Assembly (NCBI GenBank): GCA_913062815.1
Contig: CAJXWZ010000003.1
Location: 154,887 to 218,886, forward strand
Origin: an uncultured Colwellia sp.
Lineage (GTDB): Bacteria; Pseudomonadota; Gammaproteobacteria; Enterobacterales; Alteromonadaceae
Length of the DNA stretch: 64,000 nt
Direction of reading: 5' to 3'
In this document: positions 10,293-19,989 of the stretch, piece by piece
Numbering within the stretch: position 1 is the stretch's first letter
Layout of the letters: each line of letters begins with the position of its first letter
Notes under the pieces: model-generated
What the model was told of the DNA's origin: nothing
The model's input: the letters and a program-made list of their open reading frames with translations, nothing else
Database searches by the model: none
Translations under genes and position numbers: made by a program

Positions 10293-11007
10293 CTATATTG
10301 TCGCGACTATTCACCCATGGAATATTGAAGCTTTCGAAATTTACAGTAAAAAACTGAGGGGCAACTGGCATATAATTACCAACAAAGACGACTTTACTAA
10401 TGAAGTTATCAGTCGTATTAATCCTGACTATATTTTTTTTCCTCATTGGAGTTGGCCAGTGCCTAGTAGCATATTCAACAATTGGTCTTGCGTTTGTTTC
10501 CATATGACTGATGTTCCATTCGGTCGAGGTGGAAGTCCACTTCAAAATTTAATTATGCGGGGAGTGACGAAAACCAAAGTGTCAGCCCTACAAATGATAA
10601 AAGAGTTAGATGCTGGGCCTGTGTATTTAAAGTACCCTATGGACCTTACTGGTACAGCAGAAAGTATTTTCAAAGTACTATCCATGACAGTGGCCGATAT
10701 GATTGAAGAGATTGTTAATACTACCCCTAAACCAATCGAACAATCAGGTGACCTTGTTTACTTTGAAAGAAGAACGCCTGAGCAAAGTTTAATACCGAGT
10801 AACTTAGCTCCCGCTGAGCTATATGATTTCATCCGTATGCTTGACGCACCTAGTTACCCCAAAGCTTTCATAACGCATGGCAATGGCAAGCTTGAATTTT
10901 CTGAAGCCACATTAGAAAATGGCTCTCTAACTGCTAAAGTAACCTTTAATGAATTGAATATTCAAATAGATAATAACTCTCATAGCCAAAAAATGGATAA
11001 GAGCTAA
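10285..11007 (+). CDS. Formyltransferase-like protein
   Basis: The 240-residue product resembles the formyl-transferase fold of methionyl-tRNA and sugar N-formyltransferases. The core CFHMTDVPFGRGGSP near residues 71-85 corresponds to the N-x-H-x-S-x-LP-x-x-RG motif. LDAGPVY near 108-114 carries the catalytic Asp. The Asn two residues before the catalytic His is replaced by Cys, which is unusual for an active formyltransferase. GGAGTTAAC precedes the ATG. In this operon it could add a formyl or other one-carbon group to an amino sugar; alternatively it has a different acyl donor. Fold call is good, reaction uncertain. Confidence 0.75.
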   Translation: MANYIVATIHPWNIEAFEIYSKKLRGNWHIITNKDDFTNEVISRINPDYIFFPHWSWPVPSSIFNNWSCVCFHMTDVPFGRGGSPLQNLIMRGVTKTKVSALQMIKELDAGPVYLKYPMDLTGTAESIFKVLSMTVADMIEEIVNTTPKPIEQSGDLVYFERRTPEQSLIPSNLAPAELYDFIRMLDAPSYPKAFITHGNGKLEFSEATLENGSLTAKVTFNELNIQIDNNSHSQKMDKS

Positions 11008-11011
11008 TAAT

Positions 11012-12076
11012 ATGATAGATAAATTTGCTACTGAAATTACTATAGACGGCACTAAAATTGGCGCAGATAGTCCCCCTTACATTATTGCTGAGCTATCTGC
11101 GAATCATAACGGCTCTTTAGATCGCGCAATAGCTACTATAGATATGGCTAAAGCCATGGGAGCAGATGCGATAAAATTGCAAACATATAGTGCCGACACC
11201 ATGACTATCGATTGTGATAACGAACACTTTCAAATACATGGTGGTTTATGGGATGGTTTCAATTTATACAAGTTATATCAATGGGCGCAAACGCCATTTT
11301 CATGGCACAAAGCCATGTTTGAGCATGCTAGAAAAATAGGTATCACGGTATTTAGTACGCCATTTGATGAAACTGCAGTAGACTTATTAGAGTCTCTTGA
11401 TTGCCCTGCCTATAAAATAGCTTCTTTTGAGGCAACAGATTTAGCACTTATTGAGAAAGTGGCTAAAACTGGAAAACCCTTAATCATTTCAACGGGCATG
11501 GCAAATGAAGAAGAAATTAACGATCTTGTAGAAACAGCAAAAAATGCCGGCTGTACCAATTTAGTTTTATTACACTGCATTAGCTCTTACCCCGCGCCGG
11601 TTGATCAAAGTAATTTACATACTATTAGCGATATTGCGCAACGCTGGCAAGTTATTCCAGGCCTTTCTGATCATACCCTAGGTACCAGTGTTGCAATAAC
11701 TGCTGTTGCATTAGGTGCTTGTGTAATCGAAAAGCATGTCACTCTTAGTAGAGATGATAAGGGGCCTGATAGTGAGTTTTCATTAGAGCCGAATGAGTTA
11801 GAGCAACTTGTTGAACAAAGTAAATTAGCATGGAAATCACTTGGCAGAGCAAGTTATGAAAGAAAACCCGCAGAGTTAGCGAACTTGAAGTTTAGGCGTT
11901 CATTGTTTTTTGTAAAAGATATAGCTAAAGGCACTAAAATAACGAATGAACATGTTAGAAAGATAAGACCGAGCTCTGGTTTGGCACCTAAATTTTATAA
12001 CGATGTTATAGGCTGTACCGTAAAGTGTGATATTAGTCTAGGTACACCTGTATCGTGGGAGCTATTAAATGAATAA
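11012..12076 (+). CDS. pseI: Pseudaminic acid synthase (NeuB family)
   Basis: PseI condenses the free 2,4-diacetamido-trideoxy-altrose with phosphoenolpyruvate to give pseudaminic acid. The 354-residue protein has the NeuB TIM barrel (IIAELSANHNGS near residue 25, IKLQTYS, TPFDETAVDLLE, KIASFE, STGMA, CISSYP, GLSDHT, EKHVTL) and a C-terminal SAF antifreeze-like domain from about 290. The pairing with pseB, pseC and pseG favours pseudaminic acid over legionaminic or sialic acid. The final codons overlap the next gene by 8 bases. Confidence 0.93.
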   Translation: MIDKFATEITIDGTKIGADSPPYIIAELSANHNGSLDRAIATIDMAKAMGADAIKLQTYSADTMTIDCDNEHFQIHGGLWDGFNLYKLYQWAQTPFSWHKAMFEHARKIGITVFSTPFDETAVDLLESLDCPAYKIASFEATDLALIEKVAKTGKPLIISTGMANEEEINDLVETAKNAGCTNLVLLHCISSYPAPVDQSNLHTISDIAQRWQVIPGLSDHTLGTSVAITAVALGACVIEKHVTLSRDDKGPDSEFSLEPNELEQLVEQSKLAWKSLGRASYERKPAELANLKFRRSLFFVKDIAKGTKITNEHVRKIRPSSGLAPKFYNDVIGCTVKCDISLGTPVSWELLNE

Positions 12077-12764
12077 AAGTAAAACGTCTTTCTCAAATAA
12101 AAAAATACTTGTTATCGTTGCTCATGCTGATGATGAAGCCATAGGCTGTGGCGGTACCTTATTAAAGCATAACGACAATGGTGACGATATACGCATTATT
12201 TATATGACTGATGGTGTTGGTGCAAGAGGCGATAATAATGAAGCGAGTAAAATTAGACTATCTGCTCAACAAGAGGCGTGTAAGCAACTTAACACAAGTA
12301 AATATTACAACTTCAATTTTCCAGACAATCGTATGGATCAAGTTCCATTAATTGATGTAACACAAACAATAGAAAAAATCGCTAGTGAATATCAGCCTGA
12401 TATTATCTACACCCATCACGGTGGCGATCTTAATGTTGATCACCGAATCGTTCATCAAGCAGTTTTAACTGCGTGTAGACCTCAACCAAATTCATCCATA
12501 GAAAAAATATTGTCCTTTGAAGTGAACTCAAGTACCGAGTGGGCTTCAAGCAGTATGAGCTCGACATTTATACCAAACTACTTTGTTGATATGACTAACT
12601 ATCAAAGCGATAAACAACATTTACTTGAAAAGTATCAAGAAGAAATGAAACCCTACCCGCATACTCGCTCATTTGAAGCTATTAGCTATTTGAACAAAGT
12701 ACGAGGTAGCTCTGTTGGCGTCGAATCAGCAGAAGCTTTTATGCTGATACGTGCAATATGGTAG
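12069..12764 (+). CDS. PIG-L family deacetylase
   Basis: A 231-residue LmbE/PIG-L zinc hydrolase. The metal motif AHADDE is at residues 18-23, and a second motif THHGGDLNVDHRIVH lies near 117-131. The family removes acetyl groups from GlcNAc-type sugars. As the last gene of the pse operon it would fit de-N-acetylation of an intermediate, freeing an amine for another acyl group (for instance by the formyltransferase-like protein). That order of events is inference. The protein is soluble, with no signal peptide. The maf gene converges on it with a gap of 64 bases and no clear terminator. Confidence 0.88.
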   Translation: MNKSKTSFSNKKILVIVAHADDEAIGCGGTLLKHNDNGDDIRIIYMTDGVGARGDNNEASKIRLSAQQEACKQLNTSKYYNFNFPDNRMDQVPLIDVTQTIEKIASEYQPDIIYTHHGGDLNVDHRIVHQAVLTACRPQPNSSIEKILSFEVNSSTEWASSSMSSTFIPNYFVDMTNYQSDKQHLLEKYQEEMKPYPHTRSFEAISYLNKVRGSSVGVESAEAFMLIRAIW

Positions 12765-12828
12765 ACCTCCCAAGAAAAACTGAGCTAAATAAAGTAACAC
12801 AGTCTATTCAAAAGTAATTTTTTTCCAA

Positions 12829-14823
12829 TTATTTTTCAGTGAGTCTTCGGTTTTCAGACAACTTACTATGGAGCCAAAACAGATGCGAATGAAATATATC
12901 TAAAGCATAATTGATATAGTCTAATTGTTGCTCCTTATCTTGATAACAATAAGCATTCGTCATGATATTTGAGTGAAAATAATTTAGAGAGCCTTGTAAG
13001 AATCTATAAATAACTTGTGTTTCTTTTTTAGATTTAAAACTAGCTACATACTTAAATTGATTTGAAAATAGTTGCGTTAAGTGTAAACGAGATTCAATTT
13101 TAACAGACGTTACTTCAACTATATTTTTAATAACCTTCTCTAATTTATTCAATTTATCATCAAATAATGCATTCAAATTTAGATCACATATTTCGTCTAA
13201 TGAAAAGGCACTATTTAGCAAGCTTTCAACTAAGTCAGGTTTTGCATCTATTGTGTTCAACTCACCAATACTAGTGTATTTCAATGGTTTTGTTAACTGA
13301 ACATTAGCACCATTACTGCAATTGAAACAGTTTATGTAGGGGTTGTTTTCTAACAAAATCTCCAATGATGCACGTGAGTTATCAAAATGCTGTGTTGTCG
13401 AAACTTCTTTTTCAAAATTACCCGCTACTTTCATATCAGCCGCCATGGTTTTTCGTTCGGCCAAAGAACCTTTCTGATAATAAATACTGCCTTTTGAGTG
13501 GTGATGTTCTTCATCTACCCAACCATAGTCAACACCAAATAAGTACATAGTTTCAAAACCTAAATATACCGCTGCAGCTGTTGCCGCATTGGATACCGTT
13601 GGGTTACAAGCATCTACAGCAGGGTACTTATTCGAATTAAGATGTTCATACAGAAAATCCATTCCGCCATCTTTGGGCTTTGACAGTAAATAGGCCGTTT
13701 TAAATAGCTTTAATATTTTGGTATAAACCGTATTAAGAGCAATAATATTTATTTGTTTTAGCTTCTCTTTATGACCTATCGCATCTACCCATTCAAATAA
13801 TTCAACACTGCGCTCCATTTCAATATGAAAATCTGGAGTGATGCCAGCGTCTAAAAGAGGCTTTAATGCCGTTCCACATGAAAATATTACTGCTTTATTT
13901 TGATTTTGTTTAATGTAACTCATTGTTTCATCTAATGATGGCCCATTGCCTACAATAAATACAGGTCTATCCGCAAGAACATTTTTAAAGCAATCCTTAC
14001 TTAAAATAATTGGAAAACCAGCATCAACGTTTGCAAGAGTATGATCAACACTTATAATTTCATCTTCAAAAAAGCCCCACCCACTACTTAAACGGTAAGC
14101 TAATTCGTAAATTCTCTTGAAGGTTTCATCTGTCGCTTCACTGTAATAATGGCGATAATTAAAAAATCGAGAAACATTAAAAAAGCCATGAGTTACCAAA
14201 AAGGTATGCAGACCATTAACATATTGATTAGCATTACCACCTAACTTTATAGTAAAAGCGCCCCCCAAACTAAAGCACCTTTCAATTAAGGGGCCAAAGT
14301 CAATACAATGCATAGCACAAAAGAAGCAATCAGGATCAGGTTCATACAAATAGAAACAGCGCACATCAACTAATTGAAATAGTCGTTCTATGTGAAAGCC
14401 TAAACCAACACCTATCATTGTTAATAAGTCAATATGTTGTTCATGCTTCAATAAATTATGACTTGAATCAGGGTTATCTTGCTCTCGTTTTCTGTAAATC
14501 TCTTTTAAAGCGCTTTCATGCTCGTATTTATTTTTCCCATCTTTACTTAAGCTATAGGAGAATAATCTAGGCTCTTCATAAAAAGCTTCTGCTTGCTTAT
14601 AACTATTCGCTTTAGCGTGGCTTTCATAAACTAGAGATCCCTCAGAAACCATGTTTATTTCGCCATTGTGATCAAAGGTTAACTTTGCTCTAGTAGGAGT
14701 ATAGTTTTGATAAAATTCAAATATCTCTGGCATGAATTTTTTCATTACCGCCATATTGGTTAAAAACGTCGCTCGAAGTAATTTTGTTTGAATATCTAAT
14801 TCAAGATTGGAAAGTTGTGACAT
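12829..14823 (-). CDS. Maf-type flagellin nonulosonic acid transferase (DUF115)
   Basis: A 664-residue motility-associated factor of the MAF_flag10/DUF115 family. The central domain has RPVFIVGNGPSLDE followed by IFSCGTALKPLLDAGI, a Rossmann-like CMP-sugar site. Maf proteins attach pseudaminic or legionaminic acid to Ser/Thr of flagellin in the cytoplasm before export. The ATG at 14823 has AGGA six bases upstream and is preferred over an in-frame TTG at 14841. It faces the pse operon and lies upstream of fliD in map order, so sugar synthesis, transfer and substrate genes adjoin. A sigma-54 promoter lies at 14883-14899. Confidence 0.87.
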   Translation of the reverse strand: MSQLSNLELDIQTKLLRATFLTNMAVMKKFMPEIFEFYQNYTPTRAKLTFDHNGEINMVSEGSLVYESHAKANSYKQAEAFYEEPRLFSYSLSKDGKNKYEHESALKEIYRKREQDNPDSSHNLLKHEQHIDLLTMIGVGLGFHIERLFQLVDVRCFYLYEPDPDCFFCAMHCIDFGPLIERCFSLGGAFTIKLGGNANQYVNGLHTFLVTHGFFNVSRFFNYRHYYSEATDETFKRIYELAYRLSSGWGFFEDEIISVDHTLANVDAGFPIILSKDCFKNVLADRPVFIVGNGPSLDETMSYIKQNQNKAVIFSCGTALKPLLDAGITPDFHIEMERSVELFEWVDAIGHKEKLKQINIIALNTVYTKILKLFKTAYLLSKPKDGGMDFLYEHLNSNKYPAVDACNPTVSNAATAAAVYLGFETMYLFGVDYGWVDEEHHHSKGSIYYQKGSLAERKTMAADMKVAGNFEKEVSTTQHFDNSRASLEILLENNPYINCFNCSNGANVQLTKPLKYTSIGELNTIDAKPDLVESLLNSAFSLDEICDLNLNALFDDKLNKLEKVIKNIVEVTSVKIESRLHLTQLFSNQFKYVASFKSKKETQVIYRFLQGSLNYFHSNIMTNAYCYQDKEQQLDYINYALDIFHSHLFWLHSKLSENRRLTEK

Positions 14824-14882
14824 GAATAATCCTGATAACAAAAAATTGACACTAAATAATAGTGTTCTTGATTATCAAGATA

Positions 14883-14899
14883 AAGCAAAATATGCGCCA
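14883..14899 (-). promoter_or_regulatory. Sigma-54 promoter for maf
   Basis: Read on the minus strand: TGGCGC-ATATT-TTGCTT, with GG-N10-GC spacing, 60 bases before the maf ATG. The downstream TTGCTTTATCTTGA stretch is shared with the promoter at 449-465. Confidence 0.65.
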
Positions 14900-14960
14900 A
14901 AACAAGCGATTAAACTAGCTTTATTAAGAAGAACCGATAAGAAAAAATAGACTTATTCTA

Positions 14961-17045
14961 CTATTTTTCTTTAGTGTAGCCCGGTAATTGGTCAAGCATT
15001 GAAGTCAGGCTATTTAATGTTGCATTCAGCGCTGCTACAGCACTGTCCATCGCATTAAATTGAGTATATAAACGCTCTTCATACTTATCCATGCGATAAG
15101 CAAGGTCTTCTTCTTGACGGGTAAGTTGTTCCAGTTTTTTATATAAAGAATCTGTTTTAGAATCAAGCAATGTGGATGCTAAAGCGCCCTCAACACTTGA
15201 CGAGTTAACATCAGCGCTAGAGCTAGATATTTGACTATCAATCATACTTAGTAATAAATCATTCATTATTTTAGTACTACCTTCAGAGTACGTAATAGTT
15301 CCTCTGCTGCCCAGTGCTCCACCAAGTACTTCTATTTTAATACCCGCAGAATCACCACTTTCAGATAATAAAAACTGACCGTCACCAAAAGCTTCAACGC
15401 CATCAATCTTTCCTTCTGCATCTACTCCCGTAGTACCTTGTTGTACATCAATACCTAGATCTGCTAAAAATGTAGAGCTACCATCTCCTACATCAGTAAA
15501 AGCCACGGTAGAGCTTGAGCCATACTGACTAGACTCAACTTTAATTTTCCCAGCATCTTCTGTTAAAATTACGCTAACGCCTTTATCTAGCAAAATACTA
15601 TCCGAGTTTATTTTTGACTGCATTTCAGCTAATAGATCAGATAAGGAGCCGTAAGTTTGATTAGCCAACACAATTTCATTAGATAACACACCATCAATAC
15701 GTACTGTAAAGGTATCATTTGTTGCCCCTATTGTTAATGTATTAACCGTAGTACCTGTTAACTCTCCTCGCGTTGCTAACTGGGTCACTTCAACATCATA
15801 TGTACCAGGTTCGGTTAATGAATTTGAGCTGACAAAATCGATTTGCGTGTCGCTTGCTGTTCCCGTAGCGGTAAAAAAATCGGCTATATCGGCTATATTA
15901 TTTTGCACAACCTCTGAAAATTTTGGTAAAGCCGAATTAGATTCGTTAATCTCTAAAGTACCATCTCGGTTAGTAAAAATACCTAAGTTAGCAAAGCTCT
16001 TAATGGTACCGGTTAAATGATCTAAACGATTGTTCAGCACGCCGCGAAGTTGTGTTTCAATACCACGAACAGTAGCATCACCTACTAAAACACCTTTATC
16101 TCCGCTATCTGAATCAACTTTGCTAAATTCATTTAAACGACCAATTAATATATTATAATTGCCAACAAAAGCTTGAATTTGTGACTCTACTGTTGATGTG
16201 TCACTGTTAATATTCAACCTTATATTATTTCCAGGATCCGTATCTTGTAGCTCAATGGTTACACCAGTAATGACACTCTCGATAGTATTAGTGTCTCTGG
16301 TAATGGTGATGCCATTAAGTACAATTTCAGCATCATTGGCTGCAACTGTTTCTGTAGCGTTTTTAGTGGTATCATTATAAGCGAGCCGTGAAATACCACT
16401 GGTATTATCGGTGTGATCGCCATCATCGTCAGCAGCCACTATTTCCATAGCGTAATCTTCACCAGTATTATCACTGGTTAAAACCAGCCTATAACCTGAA
16501 CCATCATTTATTATTGACGCAGATAAACCATTGTCTTCATCAGCATTCAAGCTGTCTCGTAGGCTCGCTACAGTGTTATTAGTTGAATCAATGGTGATAT
16601 TTTGTATGGTGGCATCAGCATTAACTGCAAACGTTCCGGTTTCATATGAACCATATCGTATAGTTAATGTACCAGTTCCGATGGTGTCATTCACTGAAAC
16701 AAAAGCATCAGTCGCTACACTTTGTGCTTGTGCTTTTTCTTTCACTTCAATATCGAACACACCAGTTTGAGCACCAATTCCTGCTGTTGCTGTCAATACA
16801 CTTTCGTCAGAAGAGCTGATACTAACTGCAGAAAAGCTGGACGTACTTGATAAATCTTTATAAGAGTCTTTGAAGGTGGATAGCGCACTGTTAATGCTAC
16901 CAAAAGCAGATATTTGTGCAGTAGCTAAGTCGGTATCGCTATCTATTTTACTTTGGACAGGCACTTTTTCAGCATCAATAATTGCTGTAACAATATTATT
17001 AACTTCTAAACCAGAGCCAAGCCCGGTTGATGTAATTGCTGCCAT
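14961..17045 (-). CDS. fliD: Flagellar filament cap / hook-associated protein 2
   Basis: FliD caps the growing filament and folds exported flagellin. The 694-residue protein has the FliD N-terminal domain (AAITSTGLGSGLEVNNIV), flagellin-hook IN motifs near residues 175-215, and the FliD C-terminal coiled coil (RQEEDLAYRMDKYEERLYTQF) ending in MLDQLPGY. It is longer than the common 450-500 residues. The extra length lies in the middle, where FDIEVKEKAQA and YDVEVTQLATRGE suggest a repeated domain. It is preceded by flaG and followed by maf. Confidence 0.94.
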   Translation of the reverse strand: MAAITSTGLGSGLEVNNIVTAIIDAEKVPVQSKIDSDTDLATAQISAFGSINSALSTFKDSYKDLSSTSSFSAVSISSSDESVLTATAGIGAQTGVFDIEVKEKAQAQSVATDAFVSVNDTIGTGTLTIRYGSYETGTFAVNADATIQNITIDSTNNTVASLRDSLNADEDNGLSASIINDGSGYRLVLTSDNTGEDYAMEIVAADDDGDHTDNTSGISRLAYNDTTKNATETVAANDAEIVLNGITITRDTNTIESVITGVTIELQDTDPGNNIRLNINSDTSTVESQIQAFVGNYNILIGRLNEFSKVDSDSGDKGVLVGDATVRGIETQLRGVLNNRLDHLTGTIKSFANLGIFTNRDGTLEINESNSALPKFSEVVQNNIADIADFFTATGTASDTQIDFVSSNSLTEPGTYDVEVTQLATRGELTGTTVNTLTIGATNDTFTVRIDGVLSNEIVLANQTYGSLSDLLAEMQSKINSDSILLDKGVSVILTEDAGKIKVESSQYGSSSTVAFTDVGDGSSTFLADLGIDVQQGTTGVDAEGKIDGVEAFGDGQFLLSESGDSAGIKIEVLGGALGSRGTITYSEGSTKIMNDLLLSMIDSQISSSSADVNSSSVEGALASTLLDSKTDSLYKKLEQLTRQEEDLAYRMDKYEERLYTQFNAMDSAVAALNATLNSLTSMLDQLPGYTKEK

Positions 17046-17135
17046 AACAAATTCCCCAATGCAAACAAAATTAACAATGCACTCATAAGTGTCGTTAATT
17101 CAAATAATTAAAGCTGATACCCTTAATATAAACTA

Positions 17136-17152
17136 ATGCAATATTCTTACCA
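17136..17152 (-). promoter_or_regulatory. Possible sigma-54 promoter for fliD
   Basis: Minus strand TGGTAA-GAATA-TTGCAT: perfect -12 half, two mismatches in the -24 half, correct GG-N10-GC spacing. It lies in the flaG-fliD gap, about 90 bases before fliD. Confidence 0.45.
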
Positions 17153-17179
17153 AAAGAAAGCGTATATCCTTAGTATATA

Positions 17180-17578
17180 CTAAACTTTTTCGCTAAAAAG
17201 TAAGCCGATAGCCTTATCCATTCTTTTTAATAACGCTAAAGCTTCTTCACTAGGGATTTGTCGTATCAATTCTTGTGTATCTGCTTCAAAAACTGAAATA
17301 ACATCTCGGCCACTTTGTTCGTCAACACCAAAACTTACATCACGTTGAGTTAATTGTACGAAAGCATTCAACTTCTCAACGACTTGCTCTATTTCTTCAG
17401 GTGCTACCTCTGCCTTTTCTTCAGTTTTATTAACGTTTGTAACAACTTGCTCTGGTGCACTAAGTTCTGTTTTGGTTAATTCTGATATATTTGCAGTTTT
17501 CACCTGATTGGCGGCACTTGCTTTAGCTTGGGGTGTAAGGCTGCCTGCATCAACTGTTGATGAAGTATTATCAATCAT
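17180..17578 (-). CDS. flaG: Flagellar protein FlaG
   Basis: A 132-residue FlaG family protein. The conserved C-terminal domain (LNAFVQLTQRDVSFGVDE, then SGRDVISVFEADTQELIRQIP) follows a low-complexity N-terminal half. FlaG influences filament length in several polar flagellates; its exact function is not settled. The ATG at 17578 has GAGGTGAG directly upstream. An earlier GTG at 17587 lies inside that ribosome site and was rejected. It sits between a flagellin gene and fliD, as in Vibrio and Shewanella. Confidence 0.88.
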   Translation of the reverse strand: MIDNTSSTVDAGSLTPQAKASAANQVKTANISELTKTELSAPEQVVTNVNKTEEKAEVAPEEIEQVVEKLNAFVQLTQRDVSFGVDEQSGRDVISVFEADTQELIRQIPSEEALALLKRMDKAIGLLFSEKV

Positions 17579-17671
17579 GATTCTCACCTCTTTTATTTAA
17601 CTTACTTCTATTAAATTATACACTTGGCAATATTCCTTTAAAACAAAAACCTTACCTGTATATAAACGACT

Positions 17672-17699
17672 AAAGCTTCTCGGTAAACCGAGAAGCTTT
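17672..17699 (-). terminator. Terminator after flagellin gene 1
   Basis: AAAGCTTCTCGG and its exact complement form a 12-bp stem with a 4-base loop, 26 bases past the flagellin stop. The T-run on the minus strand is short (TTTAGTCGTTTA). Confidence 0.7.
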
Positions 17700-17724
17700 A
17701 TTATTACTAGATAGCCATTAAAGC

Positions 17725-19725
17725 TTATCCTAGTAGCGACAACACGTTTTGTGTTGAAGCGTTCGCTTGTGACAACATGGCAGTACCTGCTTGTTGTAAT
17801 ATTTGCGACTTACTTAATGCTGACGTTTCCACAGCAAAATCTGCATCTCTAATTCGAGAATTTGCCGCTGAAATATTTTGCGATACATTTTGTAAGTTAG
17901 AAATGGTTGAGCCTAAGCGGTTTTGTATGGCACCTAAATTTGCACGACCATCACTAATTTTATCTAGGGCATCATCAATTCGTTGAATTGTATTATTAGC
18001 ACCTGACACTGAAGTAACACTTAAACCTACACCTATTGATGCTGCACTACCACCTACATCTGTCACACCAATTTTTGCTAGCGCTGTATCTTTTGTAGCT
18101 TGATCTCCAGCTGAACTTGAGACAATAACATCAGCACCATCTTTACCCGTTAAGGTGATTGAACCTGCGGTAAATTGCGTTGCTGTACTTGAGGCAACGA
18201 CAACACCTGCGGTAGTTGCAAAAACATCACCGGTACCTGATTCAATAATAATATCGCTACCCGCTTGAGACGTTAGAACTAGAGCACCTGTATCATTATC
18301 AGCAGTAGCTACTACTCCTTGAATACCAGATGAATTCAATATCGATACTAAGTCGTCCAATGTATTAACACTAGTGGCCGCACCAACGGTAAAGTCAATT
18401 GATACACCATTAATTGACAATGCTGTTTCAACTGCAACCTCTGAGATAATTGCTTGGTAACTAACCGTTGTTGTAGCAGAGGCAGTAACACCTGACTCAT
18501 CACTAATAGCATTAATTGCAAAGGCCTTATCTGCTGCCGTAGTACCTGTGACCGCACCTAAATCAACGCCATTTATTTGAATACCATCAGAAGCTGTAAC
18601 GGCCGTTGACCCTACCGCACTACCTGTTAAGTTATCAGAGCCTGCACCTAGCATGAAGCCCATTTGCTGTGCTGTAGTACTCGCGTCTGCCGTAGTAATA
18701 CCTGTAGTTTCTGCTTGACCGACAGTTATTTCACTACCATCAGCACTTGTTAATGACACAAAGCCTTGATAATCATCTACTACTAAGCCTGAGCCAGCCA
18801 CTACACCACCAACATCAATTTGGTTACCGGTATCATTTGATAACACCAATGCTCCTGAAGTATTAAGTGAAGCGGTAATCCCTGATACATCACGGTTAAT
18901 AGTATCAACTAAGTCAGTCATACTACCGGTACCGCCACTAACACCATTGGAATTAATTGCCTGGCCATTAATAGTTAAACCTGAAGTAACACCAGTTTGG
19001 CCAGCCGTACCTTCTACCGTGTTATATGCACTAGCAGTAACACCTGTCAAGCCAGTTTGAGTATTGATTTCAGTAGCGATTACTGTTGCCATATCAGCTT
19101 GAGCTGCAGTACCAGATAGAACGACACCATTAAGAGTTACCGAACTAACAACTAGACCCGCTGCTGTATTAGCACGACCACCATTCAACTCACCTAGACC
19201 TGACACAGCATTTAGGTTCAAATCTTTAGTGGTAACTGCTTCAATAGAGAAAGATAATGATTGGTTTGCTTCAGAGCCAATTTGTAAGCTAGTTGACTTA
19301 TTAGAGCCATCAAGTAAGTTGATGCCGTTAAATGAAGTTGTTTCTGCGATACGGTCTAATTCAGAGTACAGTTGGTCAATCTCAATTTGGATAGACGCTC
19401 TGTTAGAATCTGAGTTAGTATCGTTAGCTGCTTGAACACTTAGCTCACGCATACGTTGAAGGATGTTGGTCATTTCGTCCATTGAACCTTCAGCCGTTTG
19501 TGCCATTGACACACCATCGTTTGCGTTACGAACCGCTTGGTTCAAACCACGAATTTGAGAAGACATGCCCGTTGAGATAGACAAACCAGCAGCATCATCT
19601 TTTGCACTGTTGATTCGTAAACCTGAAGACAAACGTTCCATTGCCGTATTTTGCATTAACTGCGATTTGTTTAATTGACGTTGCGCATTTAGCGACATCA
19701 CATTGGTATTAACTACTTGAGGCAT
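17725..19725 (-). CDS. Flagellin (666 aa, large central insert)
   Basis: A filament subunit. Residues 1-185 are the D0/D1 core (SLNAQRQLNKSQ, LRINSAKDDAAGLSI, AMERLSSGL) and residues about 575-666 the C-terminal core ending NVLSLLG. In between lie nearly 400 residues rich in Thr, Ala, Gly and Val, with several flagellin-hook IN-type units (for example INGVDLGAVTGT). Usual polar flagellins have 270-400 residues, so the exposed D2/D3 part is much enlarged. There is no Cys. The abundant Ser/Thr are potential pseudaminic acid acceptors. It is a tandem paralogue of the gene at 19990-21966, with a sigma-28 promoter upstream. AGGAGC precedes the ATG. Confidence 0.95.
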   Translation of the reverse strand: MPQVVNTNVMSLNAQRQLNKSQLMQNTAMERLSSGLRINSAKDDAAGLSISTGMSSQIRGLNQAVRNANDGVSMAQTAEGSMDEMTNILQRMRELSVQAANDTNSDSNRASIQIEIDQLYSELDRIAETTSFNGINLLDGSNKSTSLQIGSEANQSLSFSIEAVTTKDLNLNAVSGLGELNGGRANTAAGLVVSSVTLNGVVLSGTAAQADMATVIATEINTQTGLTGVTASAYNTVEGTAGQTGVTSGLTINGQAINSNGVSGGTGSMTDLVDTINRDVSGITASLNTSGALVLSNDTGNQIDVGGVVAGSGLVVDDYQGFVSLTSADGSEITVGQAETTGITTADASTTAQQMGFMLGAGSDNLTGSAVGSTAVTASDGIQINGVDLGAVTGTTAADKAFAINAISDESGVTASATTTVSYQAIISEVAVETALSINGVSIDFTVGAATSVNTLDDLVSILNSSGIQGVVATADNDTGALVLTSQAGSDIIIESGTGDVFATTAGVVVASSTATQFTAGSITLTGKDGADVIVSSSAGDQATKDTALAKIGVTDVGGSAASIGVGLSVTSVSGANNTIQRIDDALDKISDGRANLGAIQNRLGSTISNLQNVSQNISAANSRIRDADFAVETSALSKSQILQQAGTAMLSQANASTQNVLSLLG

Positions 19726-19802
19726 GATAAGCTCCTAGGTTTGCATAAAATCAACAGAAAAGTCTGAAGAATAAGTTATGTCAATAATCTGACTTACAAA
19801 CT

Positions 19803-19829
19803 TTATCGGACGCTTTTATTTTTTCTTTA
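19803..19829 (-). promoter_or_regulatory. Sigma-28 (FliA) promoter for flagellin gene 1
   Basis: Minus strand TAAAGAAA-N11-TCCGATAA against the consensus TAAAGTTT-N11-GCCGATAA. TAAAG and CCGATAA are exact. It lies 78 bases before the ATG at 19725. Confidence 0.8.
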
Positions 19830-19905
19830 CCTTTTTTTTAAATTAATTTGAATAAATTAACTTTTAACTTGCCAGAGACTGAAATATTTATTGAAGCAGA
19901 AACGA

Positions 19906-19931
19906 CAAAGCCAAGCAATAGCCTGACTTTG
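19906..19931 (-). terminator. Terminator after flagellin gene 2
   Basis: On the minus strand CAAAGTCAGGC and GCTTGGCTTTG pair over 11 positions (two G-T) around TATT, 59 bases past the stop. The following TCGTTTCTGC is only weakly T-rich. Confidence 0.55.
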
Positions 19932-19989
19932 GTTGATATAAACAGCTTAAATACTTCTCACTGTTTATTTTTCTTTAAATGCTAAATTA

